From: Aaosphaeria pasadenensis
Lineage: Eukaryota; Ascomycota; Dothideomycetes; Pleosporales
Reading direction: 5' to 3'
Length of the DNA stretch: 64,000 nucleotides
Assembly (NCBI GenBank): GCA_022813625.1
Contig: JAKLMB010000010.1
Span: 868,001 to 932,000 of the forward strand
Part shown: in pieces, positions 35,544-46,231 of the stretch
Position numbering within the stretch: position 1 is the first letter of the stretch
Layout: each line of letters begins with the position of its first letter
The notes under the pieces: model-generated
The model's input: only the letters and a program-made list of their open reading frames with translations
The model's database searches: none
What the model was told of the DNA's origin: nothing
Made by a program: the position numbers and the translations under genes

Positions 35544-35664
35544 TTTCTGACTTTGTTAAAACGCATGTAATTCCCGTATCAATCATATAGTTTAGTCAAT
35601 CATTCAATTTAAAGTTTCAATCACGGTGTATGTTCGATGATATGATTATGAGTGAATCGATTAT

Positions 35665-37940
35665 TTAATTCATGCGAGGACTTGGAGGCATAGAAGGCAG
35701 CTGCGAAAAGGCTGCCCAGTCCCATCCGATTAGATCAGGTAGGGACGGCGAATAGCCCATGTCATCTATATCGAAAGCATTGAAAAGATTTGCGTGCACC
35801 TCAGACCAGATACGATCATTTTCGCCATCAAACGTCTCTTGACTCTGATCGGTTGGGACAGGGCCAGCTATGATCCCAGACTGGGCAGAATGGTGGGAGA
35901 GCGATTCGCTTCCTGGTTCATTTAACACTTGAGAGGTCGTTGGTCTATCTTCCGCTGTACCGTCCCCTTCCGTCGTGAGGCTTGTAGAGTTGGCATCCAT
36001 CAACAGTTTCAGCTTCTGCAATATGGGGTTGAGATCAACACGCCAACAGTTTGTAGCGTCCAGAAGTTGATCAATTACGTTCAAGATAAGCTGATTCTCA
36101 TTAGTCACATGCACCTCTAACAATGTAGATGTCTACTAACCGTCTGATCTGTAGTGACCATGCGGGACTTTGGGTGGCGTATGGTATAGATATAGAGAAC
36201 GAAACAGGCGTGGAGCGTGATGTGGAAAGTGGGAAGTGCTGCCTCAAGTTCCAAATCATGGCTTTCAACGGTAGCGACAAGTATTTTCCGCGCTGTATTC
36301 GCGGTGATGGCTTGTCCGTTACGGATTATCTGCTGCCACGGTTGGTCCTTCGCTACAATCTCTGCAGCAAGCCAGACAGCCTCTTCGCTGATCAAAAGGC
36401 TATTTCGACATAGCATGACCAAGCTGATGGATAGGTTAGTTGATATTTTAATGGTTATCAGGACATATAACCTACGCATTGTGGTACTGCATAGAAATAA
36501 AGGCCCTGAAGGGATAAACGCGTTCGCCGTACGGTATTTCGCTAGCGGGCCTGCAAACAGGAATTGCGTTAGCATCAGCTATTCAGATGGTCGACCACTT
36601 AATTACCTATATTCCATGGGAATGCTTTCAATCCACTCTGTTAGCATAAGGCAGCATTCGCCAGTGGTTTGGACTTTGGCACAAATCGCAGCCTGCAGAG
36701 CCTCGGATTCACTGCTGCTCTCCTCCTCGCGGACGGTGGCCCGTATACATCGGTCGCCTATCGTTCCCAGAGTCTCCGCTAGACTTGCCATAACGATGAA
36801 GTTCCTCTCCTCCTCGGATTTAGCTTTGCCCATGTAAGACAAAACATTGCCTCCGATCGCCGGGGGACCTTGCATGTCAGACGAACGCGACGGACGACCT
36901 AACTCGAACGCGAACAAAGCTTCAAAGCAACGTAGGCTCCACCATACCCTCTCTTCTACACTCAATCGATGAAGTAGTGGTTCTAATTTCTTTGCTCTCT
37001 TCGACCCTTCGAGGCCTAACGACACTGCTAAGGAGATACTTTGGGTAAGGTTAGCCCACGCGGCGGTATCACGTCCTCGAAACTTCAAGAGAAGAGCAAA
37101 TAATGCCGCACCCCGGACAGCCTCAAAATCTCCGGAACATAGCACATGGCCATACAAAGTCTTGCAATATGTTTCTGCGTCGATCAGATCCTTGGTAGGT
37201 TGGAGATCTGTAGCTGAAAACGCCCCGAGGATGATGACAAGATAAATCTGCAACAGAGACGGTAGACCATATCGTTCTGCAACACCTCCAGGTCCATGAC
37301 TTTGCATAAACCATATAGTCTGTCTCGTTGTCCCCTCCTCCAAAAAGGGATAGACCGTATTCACGGTTTCGAAGTATCGGCTGAGTAATGTATCATACTT
37401 TTGACCATCAGGTAGGTTAGGAGCTCCCGGAAGGTGAAAGCTAAGTCCTCTTAGCAGAGAAGGTGATGATTTGGGACTGAAGGATGTTCTTTTCTGCTTT
37501 CCTAATCTGTAGATAGCGAGCTCGAGCCAGCTCGTAAGAGCCTCAATTACAGTCCGTATGGGCTGTTGACGGAGCAGAGGCAGTCTACCCTGAAATTGAC
37601 TGCTTTCGTGCTGTGCCGTGGTTTCAAGGGCCCGGGACGACGCATTGATTTCTTCTTGGTGTTGCGAAAGGTCGGGCCCCGGAGTCTGGTCATTGATCGT
37701 AACTGCATTCGGAAGGTTACTGGTCCTTTTCGTTGCCTCTCGACGCTCAACTAATGATCCTGGCCGGCGTCGGTCCTCAGTAACGCATGGTACTTGGGCG
37801 ACTTGGCAGGCATGGCAAGATGGCCGTTGCTCGTCACAACGTGTTTTTCGACTTCGGCAATAATTGCATGCAAAATTGAGCCGCCGACGTTTACTCCTTG
37901 GTGTGAAAGACGCAGTGAGAGCATTGGCGTCCGATGACAT
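35665..37940 (-). CDS. Zn(II)2Cys6 transcription factor
   Basis: Four exons (37940-36607, 36550-36476, 36423-36141, 36114-35665) splice to 713 residues. The binuclear cluster at residues 25-52 reads ACNYCRSRKTRCDEQ then PSCHACQVAQVPC, matching C-x2-C-x6-C-x6-C-x2-C-x6-C exactly. A nuclear-localisation-like SKRRR precedes it. The fungal-specific regulatory middle domain is visible in YFETVNTVYPFLEE, SVEERVWWSLRCFEALFAFELGRP and SIPMEYRPASEIPYG. The short second exon was found by frame continuity. The gene lies between the dioxygenase and MFS genes and is divergent from the latter, so it is the likely local regulator. Confidence 0.93.
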
Positions 37941-38385
37941 GGTAGCGAGCAAGGATTGCGACAAGATGAGATCGGGATGTGAAGAGTTCGGAATGTGAAG
38001 AAGGAGTTCGAGCACATCCCGCGGCAACCCCAGCTTTCAATAATAAATTAGGAATTGAACCGAACCTAGACTTGTAAAAGGCGGGGGAACCGGGGAGGCC
38101 AAGGTTTGGGTCTGGGGCTGGCTGTGGAGAAATCCGACCAACGCTAAGGCGACGAGCGCCGCGTAAACCAATCAGGGTGATTCCATTTCCATCTCCACAT
38201 GCCGATGGCAAAGGCTATCCGTTGAAAGATGATGAAGTTGGCGACATATAGAAATGAGGCCATGGGCTGTTCGATCAAGGGTGTCAGAGAGGAGCTGATA
38301 CAACTTCTTCTCCGATTGTCAAGTTCGCCGTTCGTTCTCTGGCGAGCGCATTCAACAGCCACAGCATTGAAAATCCTTCGAAGAC
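37941..38385. promoter_or_regulatory. Divergent promoter of Zn2Cys6 and MFS genes
   Basis: 445 bp between the two starts. GAACCGAACC lies at 38057-38066. ACCAATCAGGGTGATTCCAT at 38167-38186 differs at one base from the element at 34111-34130. Confidence 0.6.
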
Positions 38386-40180
38386 ATGACCACCGAGACA
38401 AAAGACGGCAACACCCTATCTATGATAGAGGATGTCGACGCTGGAAATGTCACAGCCGGAACCAAATCCAACTCTGGCGGTGTGAATCTGTATCAAAACA
38501 AGGCCATCGTGCTGATTCCAACACCTAGCCCCGATCCAAAAGGTTGGTCTTTGTCGCATACTAATGATTCTAGCTAACATTTGCAAGATCCACTCAATCT
38601 TCCAACATGGCACAAGTACGTGATGATATTCCTTGTGGGTGTATACTCTGCATTTGCTGTTCTTGGGACATCGGGCTTAGGCGCGGTGTATCCAGAGGTA
38701 ATGAAGATGTACAAACCAGAAGAAGCAATCCGCGCGACCGATTTGATGACATACCCCACCCTGTTCATGGGAATCGGAAACCTTTTCAGTATGCCCCTTT
38801 CGGTGGCTATAGGAAGACGACCGGTATTCTTGGCTTCTCTGGTGTTGCTGCTCGCCTCCAGCATATGGTGCGCGTGTTCGGGCAATAACCTCAGCAGCCA
38901 CATCGGAGGTCGCAACATCTTCAGTATGGCAGCCGGACAAAGCGAAGCACTGGCTCCACTTATCGTCGAAGAGATTCATTTCTTACACGAAAGGAGCGCA
39001 AAACTTTCATGGTTTGTTGGTGTACAGACCGTTGGTACCGCTGTCATGTTCATTGCAACTACTGCGTTAGTTCCAGTGTGGGGGCTGAAGTGGTGGTACG
39101 GGATTATCGCAATTGTCACAGGAGTTCTCTTGATACTGTCCGTTCTCTTCATGGTTGAGACGAAATATGACCGGCCTGTCGATGCTGATGGTAAGCACTC
39201 GATGACTTCAAAATGGCCGCCCAGTTTTAGCTGACAAACCGCAGGGGGCTTGGTGCAGCTGAAATTCGACGAGCAGGGAAATCTCGATAGCGAAGGCAAG
39301 CAGAACTTCCTGTACCAGGTCACCACCAAGCAAACACATGTTCTGCAGCCAGAAATCTTCGGGCCGAGAACCTGGCGCCACGATTTGCGCGTCTTCCACT
39401 TCAAACCTGACTGGAAGGCGACAGTAGTCTTCTACAAGGAAACTCTACAATGTCTGATCATCCCAAATGTCTTCTGGTTGCTATGTCTCAATGGGGCATT
39501 TCTTGGCTTGTACGTTTACCAGGCGTCCACTTTTGCCCAGCTCTTGATGCCACCACCACACCTCTTCACGAGCATGGAGTTGGGCTACGTGCAACTGGTG
39601 CAGATTGCAGATTGTATGATCTTGATTCCGGTTCTTGGTTACGGAGCGGACTTCCTCGTCAAGTCGATGAGCCGATGGCGTGATGGCATTTTCAAGGTGA
39701 GTCTTAATCCTAGCTTCAACAGCACTTTAGTTGAAGGCTAATCATCAACAGCCCGAGTATCGCCTTCTTCCAATCGCTTTCCCCGCGATATGTGCGATCA
39801 TTTCGGCTGTTCTCTACGGTCGCGGAGCACAAGACCCACTGAGCTGGCACTGGATGACCATTGTTGGGCCGTACCATTTGGGATACTTCGCTTTCATCGG
39901 TTGCAATGTCATCAGCATCGCATACTGCATCGATAGCTTTCCCAGGAAGGCAGGACCTTTGCTACTCGTCGTTTGTGCAGGCCGTGGCTTTATATCGTTC
40001 GGTCTGAGCTATTCCACGGTGCCTGCCATCAAGTCTCTGGGATATGATGGAGCCATGAACATATTGGCTATCATTAGTGGTGTACTCCTGGCAGTCCTCG
40101 TTCCAGCGTACTTGACGGGTCAGTACTTCAGGAACCTTTTCGCGAAGAAAATCTTCAAGGAGGAATCTTCAGTGCATTAA
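38386..40180 (+). CDS. MFS transporter
   Basis: Exons 38386-38542, 38588-39190, 39245-39696 and 39752-40180 splice in frame to 546 residues. After a 50-residue cytosolic N-terminus, DPLNLPTWHKYVMIF opens TM1. Then come YPTLFMGIGNLFSMPLSVAIG followed by RRPVFL (motif A), APLIVEEIHFLHERS (TM4-5 loop), a large central loop with charged residues, and a C-terminal half ending LVPAYLTGQYFRNLFAKK. It is predicted to be a plasma-membrane exporter or importer of the DHA type. It is divergent from the Zn2Cys6 gene and in the same locus as the hydrolase and dioxygenase, so it may carry their substrate or product. Confidence 0.92.
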
Positions 40181-40584
40181 TACTGCCTCACGAATGTTTG
40201 TGCCATCTAGATGGAATGGGCTTGAGAAAGATTTGGTAGTGGATAGTAAGGAGATGTGAATAGTCCGAAGTTAATCAATTGAATGTGGGGTGCTAGTTGA
40301 TACGAAATCCATATCTCCTTGAAAAGAGTTTTAATTCGCCAGTGAAGTGATACAATCGGCCTCGAAGTCTGCACCTCAACTCGACAAAATTAAATAAATA
40401 TAAAATGAACAAAGTTGTGTCGTCAAAGTTTCAACGCGAGTCGGATGTTGGTGATGGGATGATGCCAGGCAGCATAGATTCAACGTCATCGACGCTAAGC
40501 CACATACAGAAACGATCTTGGCATGTATCATTGAGCCTTCGTACTAAAATAATTTACCTTGATGGACAATCGCATACGACAACT
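40181..40584. other. Intergenic region upstream of rps30
   Basis: About 400 bp. A 60-codon frame (40405-40584) runs without stop into the eS30 start but does not resemble the ubiquitin-like FUBI domain. Confidence 0.5.
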
Positions 40585-40877
40585 ATGGGAAAAGTAAGTT
40601 GATCGACCACAGAATTAACCGCAATTGCTCAATTAAAATCAGGTTCACGGAAGTCTCGCTCGCGCGGGAAAAGTCAAGTCCCAAACGCCCAAGGTTGAAC
40701 CCCAGGAGAAATCCAAGACTCCCAAGGGACGCGCCCACAAGAGGGATATCTACACGCGCCGCTTCGTGAATGTCACTGTGACAGGCGGGAAGCGCAAGGT
40801 ACGTTAGAAACGAGCAGGCGCAGACGAAGATCATACTGATTGTGGCATTGAAGATGAACCCCAACCCATCGTCCTAG
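40585..40877 (+). CDS. rps30: 40S ribosomal protein S30 (eS30)
   Basis: Three small exons (40585-40593, 40643-40798, 40854-40877) give 62 residues starting MGKVHGSLARAGKVKSQTPK, with TPKGRAHKRDIYTRRFVNVT in the middle and GGKRKMNPNPSS at the end. This matches eS30 over its full length. Exon 1 codes only MGK and exon 3 only MNPNPSS. Unlike the animal gene, no ubiquitin-like fusion is visible, as in yeasts. It is easily missed because each exon is short. It is a component of the small ribosomal subunit. Confidence 0.95.
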
Positions 40878-42106
40878 ATCCTAGACACCTCCAGCCAATT
40901 CCCTCTTGTCTCCCGAGGCAAACCGAAAAAAATATAGAGCCGATACATATTCGCAAGGGAGCCTAAAGCGTGGATAGAGAAGGCAAGAGTGTTCTTCAAT
41001 GGAACCTCATCGGAATGGAGAGTAGCTTCAAGAATATATACCCAACTAAGGATGCGACCCCGTGTCTCAACAACATCCATACTCGTACATGACTGTTTAG
41101 TTGTTTCGTGTTGCTGCATCGTGTATATCGCAGTTCGCCTGCATTAGCCTACATAGCATCGTCCACTAATGTATTCGTAACCATGATTAAGACCAATCAG
41201 GATACAAGTCCATTGCCTTTGACCCGTCCAACGCCTTACTACAATTGTATCAAACTAATCTTTGAGCTTTTAAGCTTCGAAGCTTTCCGAGCTGTCTTCT
41301 GAACGACCTGTCCATAGCTACAAGTAGACCGACCCATCGCAAAACATCTGCAGAACTTTGTGTAGCTGCTGCCCCTCTGCCACCGAGCCCGAATGATGAC
41401 AACGATCGGCCAATTTAGGAATATGCTCATGGTTTGCTGCTACGAGTAGACCATGACCCTTGCAAGATGGGTATTTCTAATCTTGTCTAGGTAAGGCAGC
41501 TCGGAACGGCGGGGTCTCTGGTATGGCCTAGAGGAGATACACAGGACAGACCATCCACCTTGATAATGGACCACGATCGGGGATTCTGCAGCACTAGAAC
41601 CGACGTCCGTCCCCCCTGAGGAATAGAAACTTGGAATCCCTTGACAGATTAATTACGTATCGAACCCTCTTGGAAGCGTGGGCCCAACGAGTGGTGAGCA
41701 CACGTTGACCTGTTTTAGGCTTAGCGTGCTGATTCCGAATGTCGCCATTCCATTTCTTTATCGGCCGTCGGGCTACTCATGGAACTAATTCGACCTCCAA
41801 AATACACCACCACCACCACCATTACGACCACAACTGCCATCCATCATGATGCCCCAGACTATCATTATTAATATGCCCGGGGCCTCGCTGCAATTGACAT
41901 ACTTCTACCGCCCCTTGTCCCGTCACTCCTCAATCTCGCCTTGAACATCCCTCATCTCCTCGTACAACCCCGCCGTCGACATATATCCTCCTCCCCCGAG
42001 GCTTTCCGAATCCTTGCCCACATCCCGATTCGCCTATCTAAAGCCGTATTCAAAAGCTCCACGTCCAGCTTGTGCTTGTAGTACTTCATCAATCTCTGTT
42101 AAATTA
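40878..42106. other. Intergenic region upstream of the SIS-domain gene
   Basis: These 1.2 kb hold no supported gene. ACCAATCAGG (the first half of the element at 34111) occurs near 41190. A short ACC repeat lies at 41807-41822. Confidence 0.5.
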
Positions 42107-42975
42107 ATGTACACCTCTCCGGAAAGCGAGGGCGACCTTTCGCCCCGCATGTTGAAGCGCAAGCGATCCAACATCGAACCTCTTACTCCTCCCCTTTCCG
42201 CAGCCGACCATGGCAACGCTAAATTGCTTGACCGTGCGGTCCTCGTCCTCTCTACGGCCGCTACTGCTCTCTCCCAGGTCACATTTCTATATGAGAGTGA
42301 TCCTACCGCTCGTGATGGGCTTATCAGTGCAGTAGACTGCCTCTGGAGAGTCAATGAGCGTGGTGGTAAACTCCTAATATGTGGTGTTGGCAAGAGTGGG
42401 TTGGTAGGCAGGAAAACTGTTGCTACCATGAAGAGCCTGGGCCTGGGAGCCTCCTTCCTTCATGCTGCAGAAGCAATGCACGGCGATTTGGGCGATATAA
42501 GAAGCGTACGTCTGCACACTCAGGATAAAGCATGGATAGAACTGACTAGGACCAGGATGACGCCGTTATGTTCATATCGTATTCCGGAAAGACATCTGAA
42601 CTAACTACACTCCTCAACCACATCCCGGACTCAGTCCCTCTCCTTGCGATCACCTCACAGACCAATGCCTCGGACTGTCTACTCTTTCGCGACCGTCCAG
42701 ATGCCATACTCCTACCCGCACCAATACACGAGACGGAGGAGGCTACATTCGGCGTCTGTGCCCCGACAACGTCAACGACGGTTGCAATTGCAGTCGGCGA
42801 CATGCTAGCCATGACAGTCGCGGAGGCCATCCACCAGGAGGAAACGAAGCCGGTCTTCCAAAGAAACCACCCCGGCGGAGCAATTGGTGCAAATGCGAGG
42901 AAACGGCCCAAGAAGGAAAATGCAACAGAGGGGGAAGCTATTGAAGGTATCAACAACCTCAAGACGCTTGCATGA
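42107..42975 (+). CDS. SIS-domain sugar-phosphate isomerase-like protein
   Basis: Exons 42107-42505 and 42556-42975 join in phase 0 over a 50-bp intron (GTACGT..CAG) to give 272 residues. The frame is open upstream of 42107 but has no earlier ATG. The SIS fold is clear: LLICGVGKSGLVGRKTVATM, SFLHAAEAMHGDLGDI, and after the intron DDAVMFISYSGKTSELTTLL, with HPGGAIGA near the end. These match the KpsF/GutQ type (arabinose-5-phosphate isomerase in bacteria). No CBS domains follow. The role in fungi is not established, so the name covers the fold rather than a proven reaction. Confidence 0.88.
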
Positions 42976-43697
42976 CCCTACGAAATGTATCATGAATCAT
43001 GAGAGGAGTTTCATTAGCGACAGGAGCTGGACATTGCCAGCAGTACACATTGCATATACACACGAGATTCTTTTTGCTATAGTAGCGCACATAGCAAAGC
43101 GATCGCTCGTCTATCGAGCATCTTCATGCTTATTCTTTCTATTTCTAATCAAATAAAGCGCCGCTATTCGGCATTAGGCATTCGCAGGGCCGAATCCACA
43201 TCAATCACAAACAACTGCAAGAGCCGCGATCTGTTGACTTTTTTCAAACTTGTTGAATCTTACTAACTCGCATTCTTCATGTTGGATAGAGCGACTGACT
43301 CTAATTCGCCCCCACGGATTAGTCCATAGGATTTCCAGCATCCTCTACGACCAAGCAAAGAATTGACAGTAATTGCCTGCCACCAAAGTACATAAAGTTG
43401 ACTGCATCAGGTTTGGCTACTGTAGACAATGGTAAGCTTGACCGACAATCTTGTATGCACATAATATTCTGCATTGGGAACTTGAAGCGCTGCTGTTTGA
43501 TTGGATGGAGAGTTGCATTATCGGTAGTCGGCCTCAATGCATACTTCCTTTCGCCAGTCCGGGGTTGTTACATTATTTCTTAGAAAGATGGCAGCCTTGT
43601 CGCTCAACATTCCCCCACATGCTTTTACAGGCACCATTTTAATGCACCAACTTTCACGCCAGCACGCATCTGAAACGACAGTGCGGATGAAAACATC
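42976..43697. other. Intergenic region upstream of the SET/MYND gene
   Basis: These 0.7 kb hold no frame I can support. Confidence 0.5.
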
Positions 43698-45429
43698 ATG
43701 AGTTCGACCTCGGATTCTGCTTTGTACGAGGACGAGACGCTCTGCACGCAGATCCTGGAAACAATCACTGCAGCCTCTCCACTCCAGATATTGCCATCGA
43801 AGATATCAGGAGCCGGTGCTGGCTTGTTCGTCACAAAGGATGTAGACAACGGTGAAGAGATATTCGGATCAAAGCCGCTCGGCAATTGCGTGGACAATGA
43901 GTTGCAGCGTTCTGTATGTGACAACTGCTGTGCCTATCAACTTAGCACGGTACATCCAAGCGGCCGCTTTCGCACTGCAGAAGATGCAGAGTTGGAAATG
44001 AAAGCTTGCAGTCGGTGTAAAGTCTGCTACTACTGTTCCAGAGTAAGACTCCGTCGGCCCAGTCCACTGACGTTTGATGACAAGCATTGCGAGGGGAAGC
44101 ATCATTTGTACTGACTGTTCGAAAGGCTTGCCAGAGGAAAGCTTGGAAAACCCATCACAAATATGAGTGCGAATTGCTCCATGAAACTCCTACCATGCAC
44201 CCTCTTACGCGGGCGCTATATCGAATACTTCTCAGCATAAAGCATAACATTCTTTCAGGCGACCAATGGGCCGCGATACAAAGACTGACATCCAACATGC
44301 CAGAGCTTCTTTCTTCAGACAATGCAAAGCTCATCGTGGGCGCCTCCGAGGCAGCCAGGTCCCGCACGAAAACCGATCTCAGCTTTCGTGAAGTTGTCAG
44401 ACTGTACTGCATTGTAAGTTCACCGAAGAGCAAGACACAACCCACAATCCTACTGACCGGACTCTCAGGTACTTACCAACAGCGTTAGCATCTTCCAACC
44501 AGAGGGCAGGATGCTCGGTACAAGCTTAGATGTCGTTGCGTCACTGATGAACCATTCCTGCGATCCCAATGCGTTCGTTGTGTTCGAAGGGAACTCGCTG
44601 CGTGTACGTTCCCTGCGAAAATTACGGGCCGGGGAGGAAATCACGCAGTGTTATGCAGACGTCAATATGGACGTTTTGATTCGTCAGCGAAAGTTAAAAG
44701 ATAGCTACAACTTCGACTGTCACTGTGAGTCCATCACGTCCAACACAGCTTCATTTCCTAATAACCCCAGGCGAAAGGTGTGAAAAGGAACTGAAAGCCC
44801 ACGAGGAGCGATCCCCCGGCATGATCCCGCAACTCGAGCAGGTCCAGCACGACCTCATCGACCGCAGCAACGAAGCCATCCGTCTCGTGAACCTCGACAG
44901 CCTCGAGACCGACGCTCAGAATCTAGCCAGTCGAATCTTCCCCAACGGAAAATGGCCAGAAGACCTCCAGCCCTGGCCCACTCTACACATCTCGCAGTCC
45001 CGCATAAGCAAAGCCCAAGGCTCCCTGGTACCTGCATTGAAGTACGGCGTCAAGGGCTATCTATTCCAGGAACGCCGCGTCGGACCCTCGTGGATTCACG
45101 ATCTCCTCGAGTTCTTACAGGTCATTTCACGGATGATCATGGCGCCCAAGGGAGACATACCGTTTGGGAAGGACGGGTTTCCAAGCGAAGTGCAGCTGTG
45201 GACGATTCTGCATGGGCACTTGCGTGAACTTGCGCTTGGTGCGACGAGGACGTTTGGTGGGATGGCGGCGTATAGTCAGGCGATTGGAGCGTGGTATTCG
45301 GGCTCTATAGCTGAGGAGGAGGGGCCTAAGCCGGGGACGACGGCGTTTGCGAAAAGGTTTAAACGGGCGCAGGGAGTGTTGCTTGCTTGGGCGGGGGTGG
45401 ATGAGAGTAGGGGCATCGTTCTCACGTAG
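43698..45429 (+). CDS. SET and MYND domain (SMYD-like) protein methyltransferase
   Basis: Exons 43698-44042, 44126-44413, 44469-44724 and 44771-45429 splice to 515 residues. The N-terminal part of the SET fold (SKISGAGAGLFVTKDVDNGEEIF) is split by a MYND finger (CDNCC ... CSRCKVCYYCSRACQRKAWK ... HKYEC). The SET core then gives VASLMNHSCDPNAFVVFEGN, LRAGEEITQCYADV and a post-SET CHCERC. The NHSC motif and the following Tyr are the SAM and lysine-channel residues of active enzymes. The C-terminal 220 residues are helical, as in SMYD proteins. It probably methylates lysines on a nuclear or cytosolic protein; the target is unknown. Confidence 0.92.
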
Positions 45430-45727
45430 ACCATGAAGCCAGGCCTTTGCGATGGTCTTATGCACCATTACATTGATGCTATTGCAGGATAACACTATGA
45501 ACTATGCAAGCCACTCCACCTTTTCAGATTAACTTCAAATTGACAGAAACAAAAGAATCATTTCAACCTAGTAAATGACTGGCATTGAGTCCAACAGCCA
45601 GACTTCGAACGGAGTACTTCCGAAATATACAAACGACTCCCTCAACATTAACACACTAGAACCTTAACCCTCTCTCGCCCCTCTTCTCCCCAAACACACG
45701 TACCCATCACCTCATCACTCAAACCCC

Positions 45728-46231
45728 CTAAAGGTCCCCCTTCCGCCTATAACTCTCAAACCTCACCACCCCCCCATTAACCAAACCCCCCCACGCCACA
45801 TCCGCGCTCCCCCCCTTGAACAACACATCCTCCGTCCCATCAACCACACAATACGCCCCCCCAAGCTTCCCCTCCGTCAACACCTCCCCCATCCTCTCCA
45901 TGCAATCCCCCTCGTTCACCTCCGTGCTCGCCTCGTTGTCTCCCTTCCGCGGCACGCTGATCTTGTACACCCAGTTGACGTCGGGGGACGAGTAGGACGG
46001 GAGGGTGTAGGTGAATGTCACGGGGGACGAGGTGCTGATTTTGGCGGGGGGAGAGAAGTGGCGGCAGAAGAGGGGGATGGTGGAGAGGTAGGTGGATTCG
46101 GTGGGGAGGTGCGTTGTTGTGCAGGAGCCTTCGGCGCGGGCGTGGAGGGTGTTGTTGAGGGGGTGGGCGTAGGTTGTGCTGATAGCCATGGCAATGGCTG
46201 CGAGTGATGCGGTGTTTGAGGTGATATGCAT
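45728..46231 (-). CDS. Small secreted cysteine-containing protein
   Basis: An intronless frame of 167 residues starting MHITSNTASLAAIAMAISTTYA, a clear signal peptide with cleavage near AHP. The mature part has four cysteines (EGSC, LFC, DCM, YCV), enough for two disulphides, and no recognisable family. A possible processing site LHAR lies just after the signal peptide. Such proteins are often surface proteins or effector candidates, but that is inference. Base composition is odd: the sense strand is C-rich in the 5' third and strongly G-rich afterwards. The gene converges with the SET/MYND gene over 298 bp. Confidence 0.7.
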   Translation of the reverse strand: MHITSNTASLAAIAMAISTTYAHPLNNTLHARAEGSCTTTHLPTESTYLSTIPLFCRHFSPPAKISTSSPVTFTYTLPSYSSPDVNWVYKISVPRKGDNEASTEVNEGDCMERMGEVLTEGKLGGAYCVVDGTEDVLFKGGSADVAWGGLVNGGVVRFESYRRKGDL

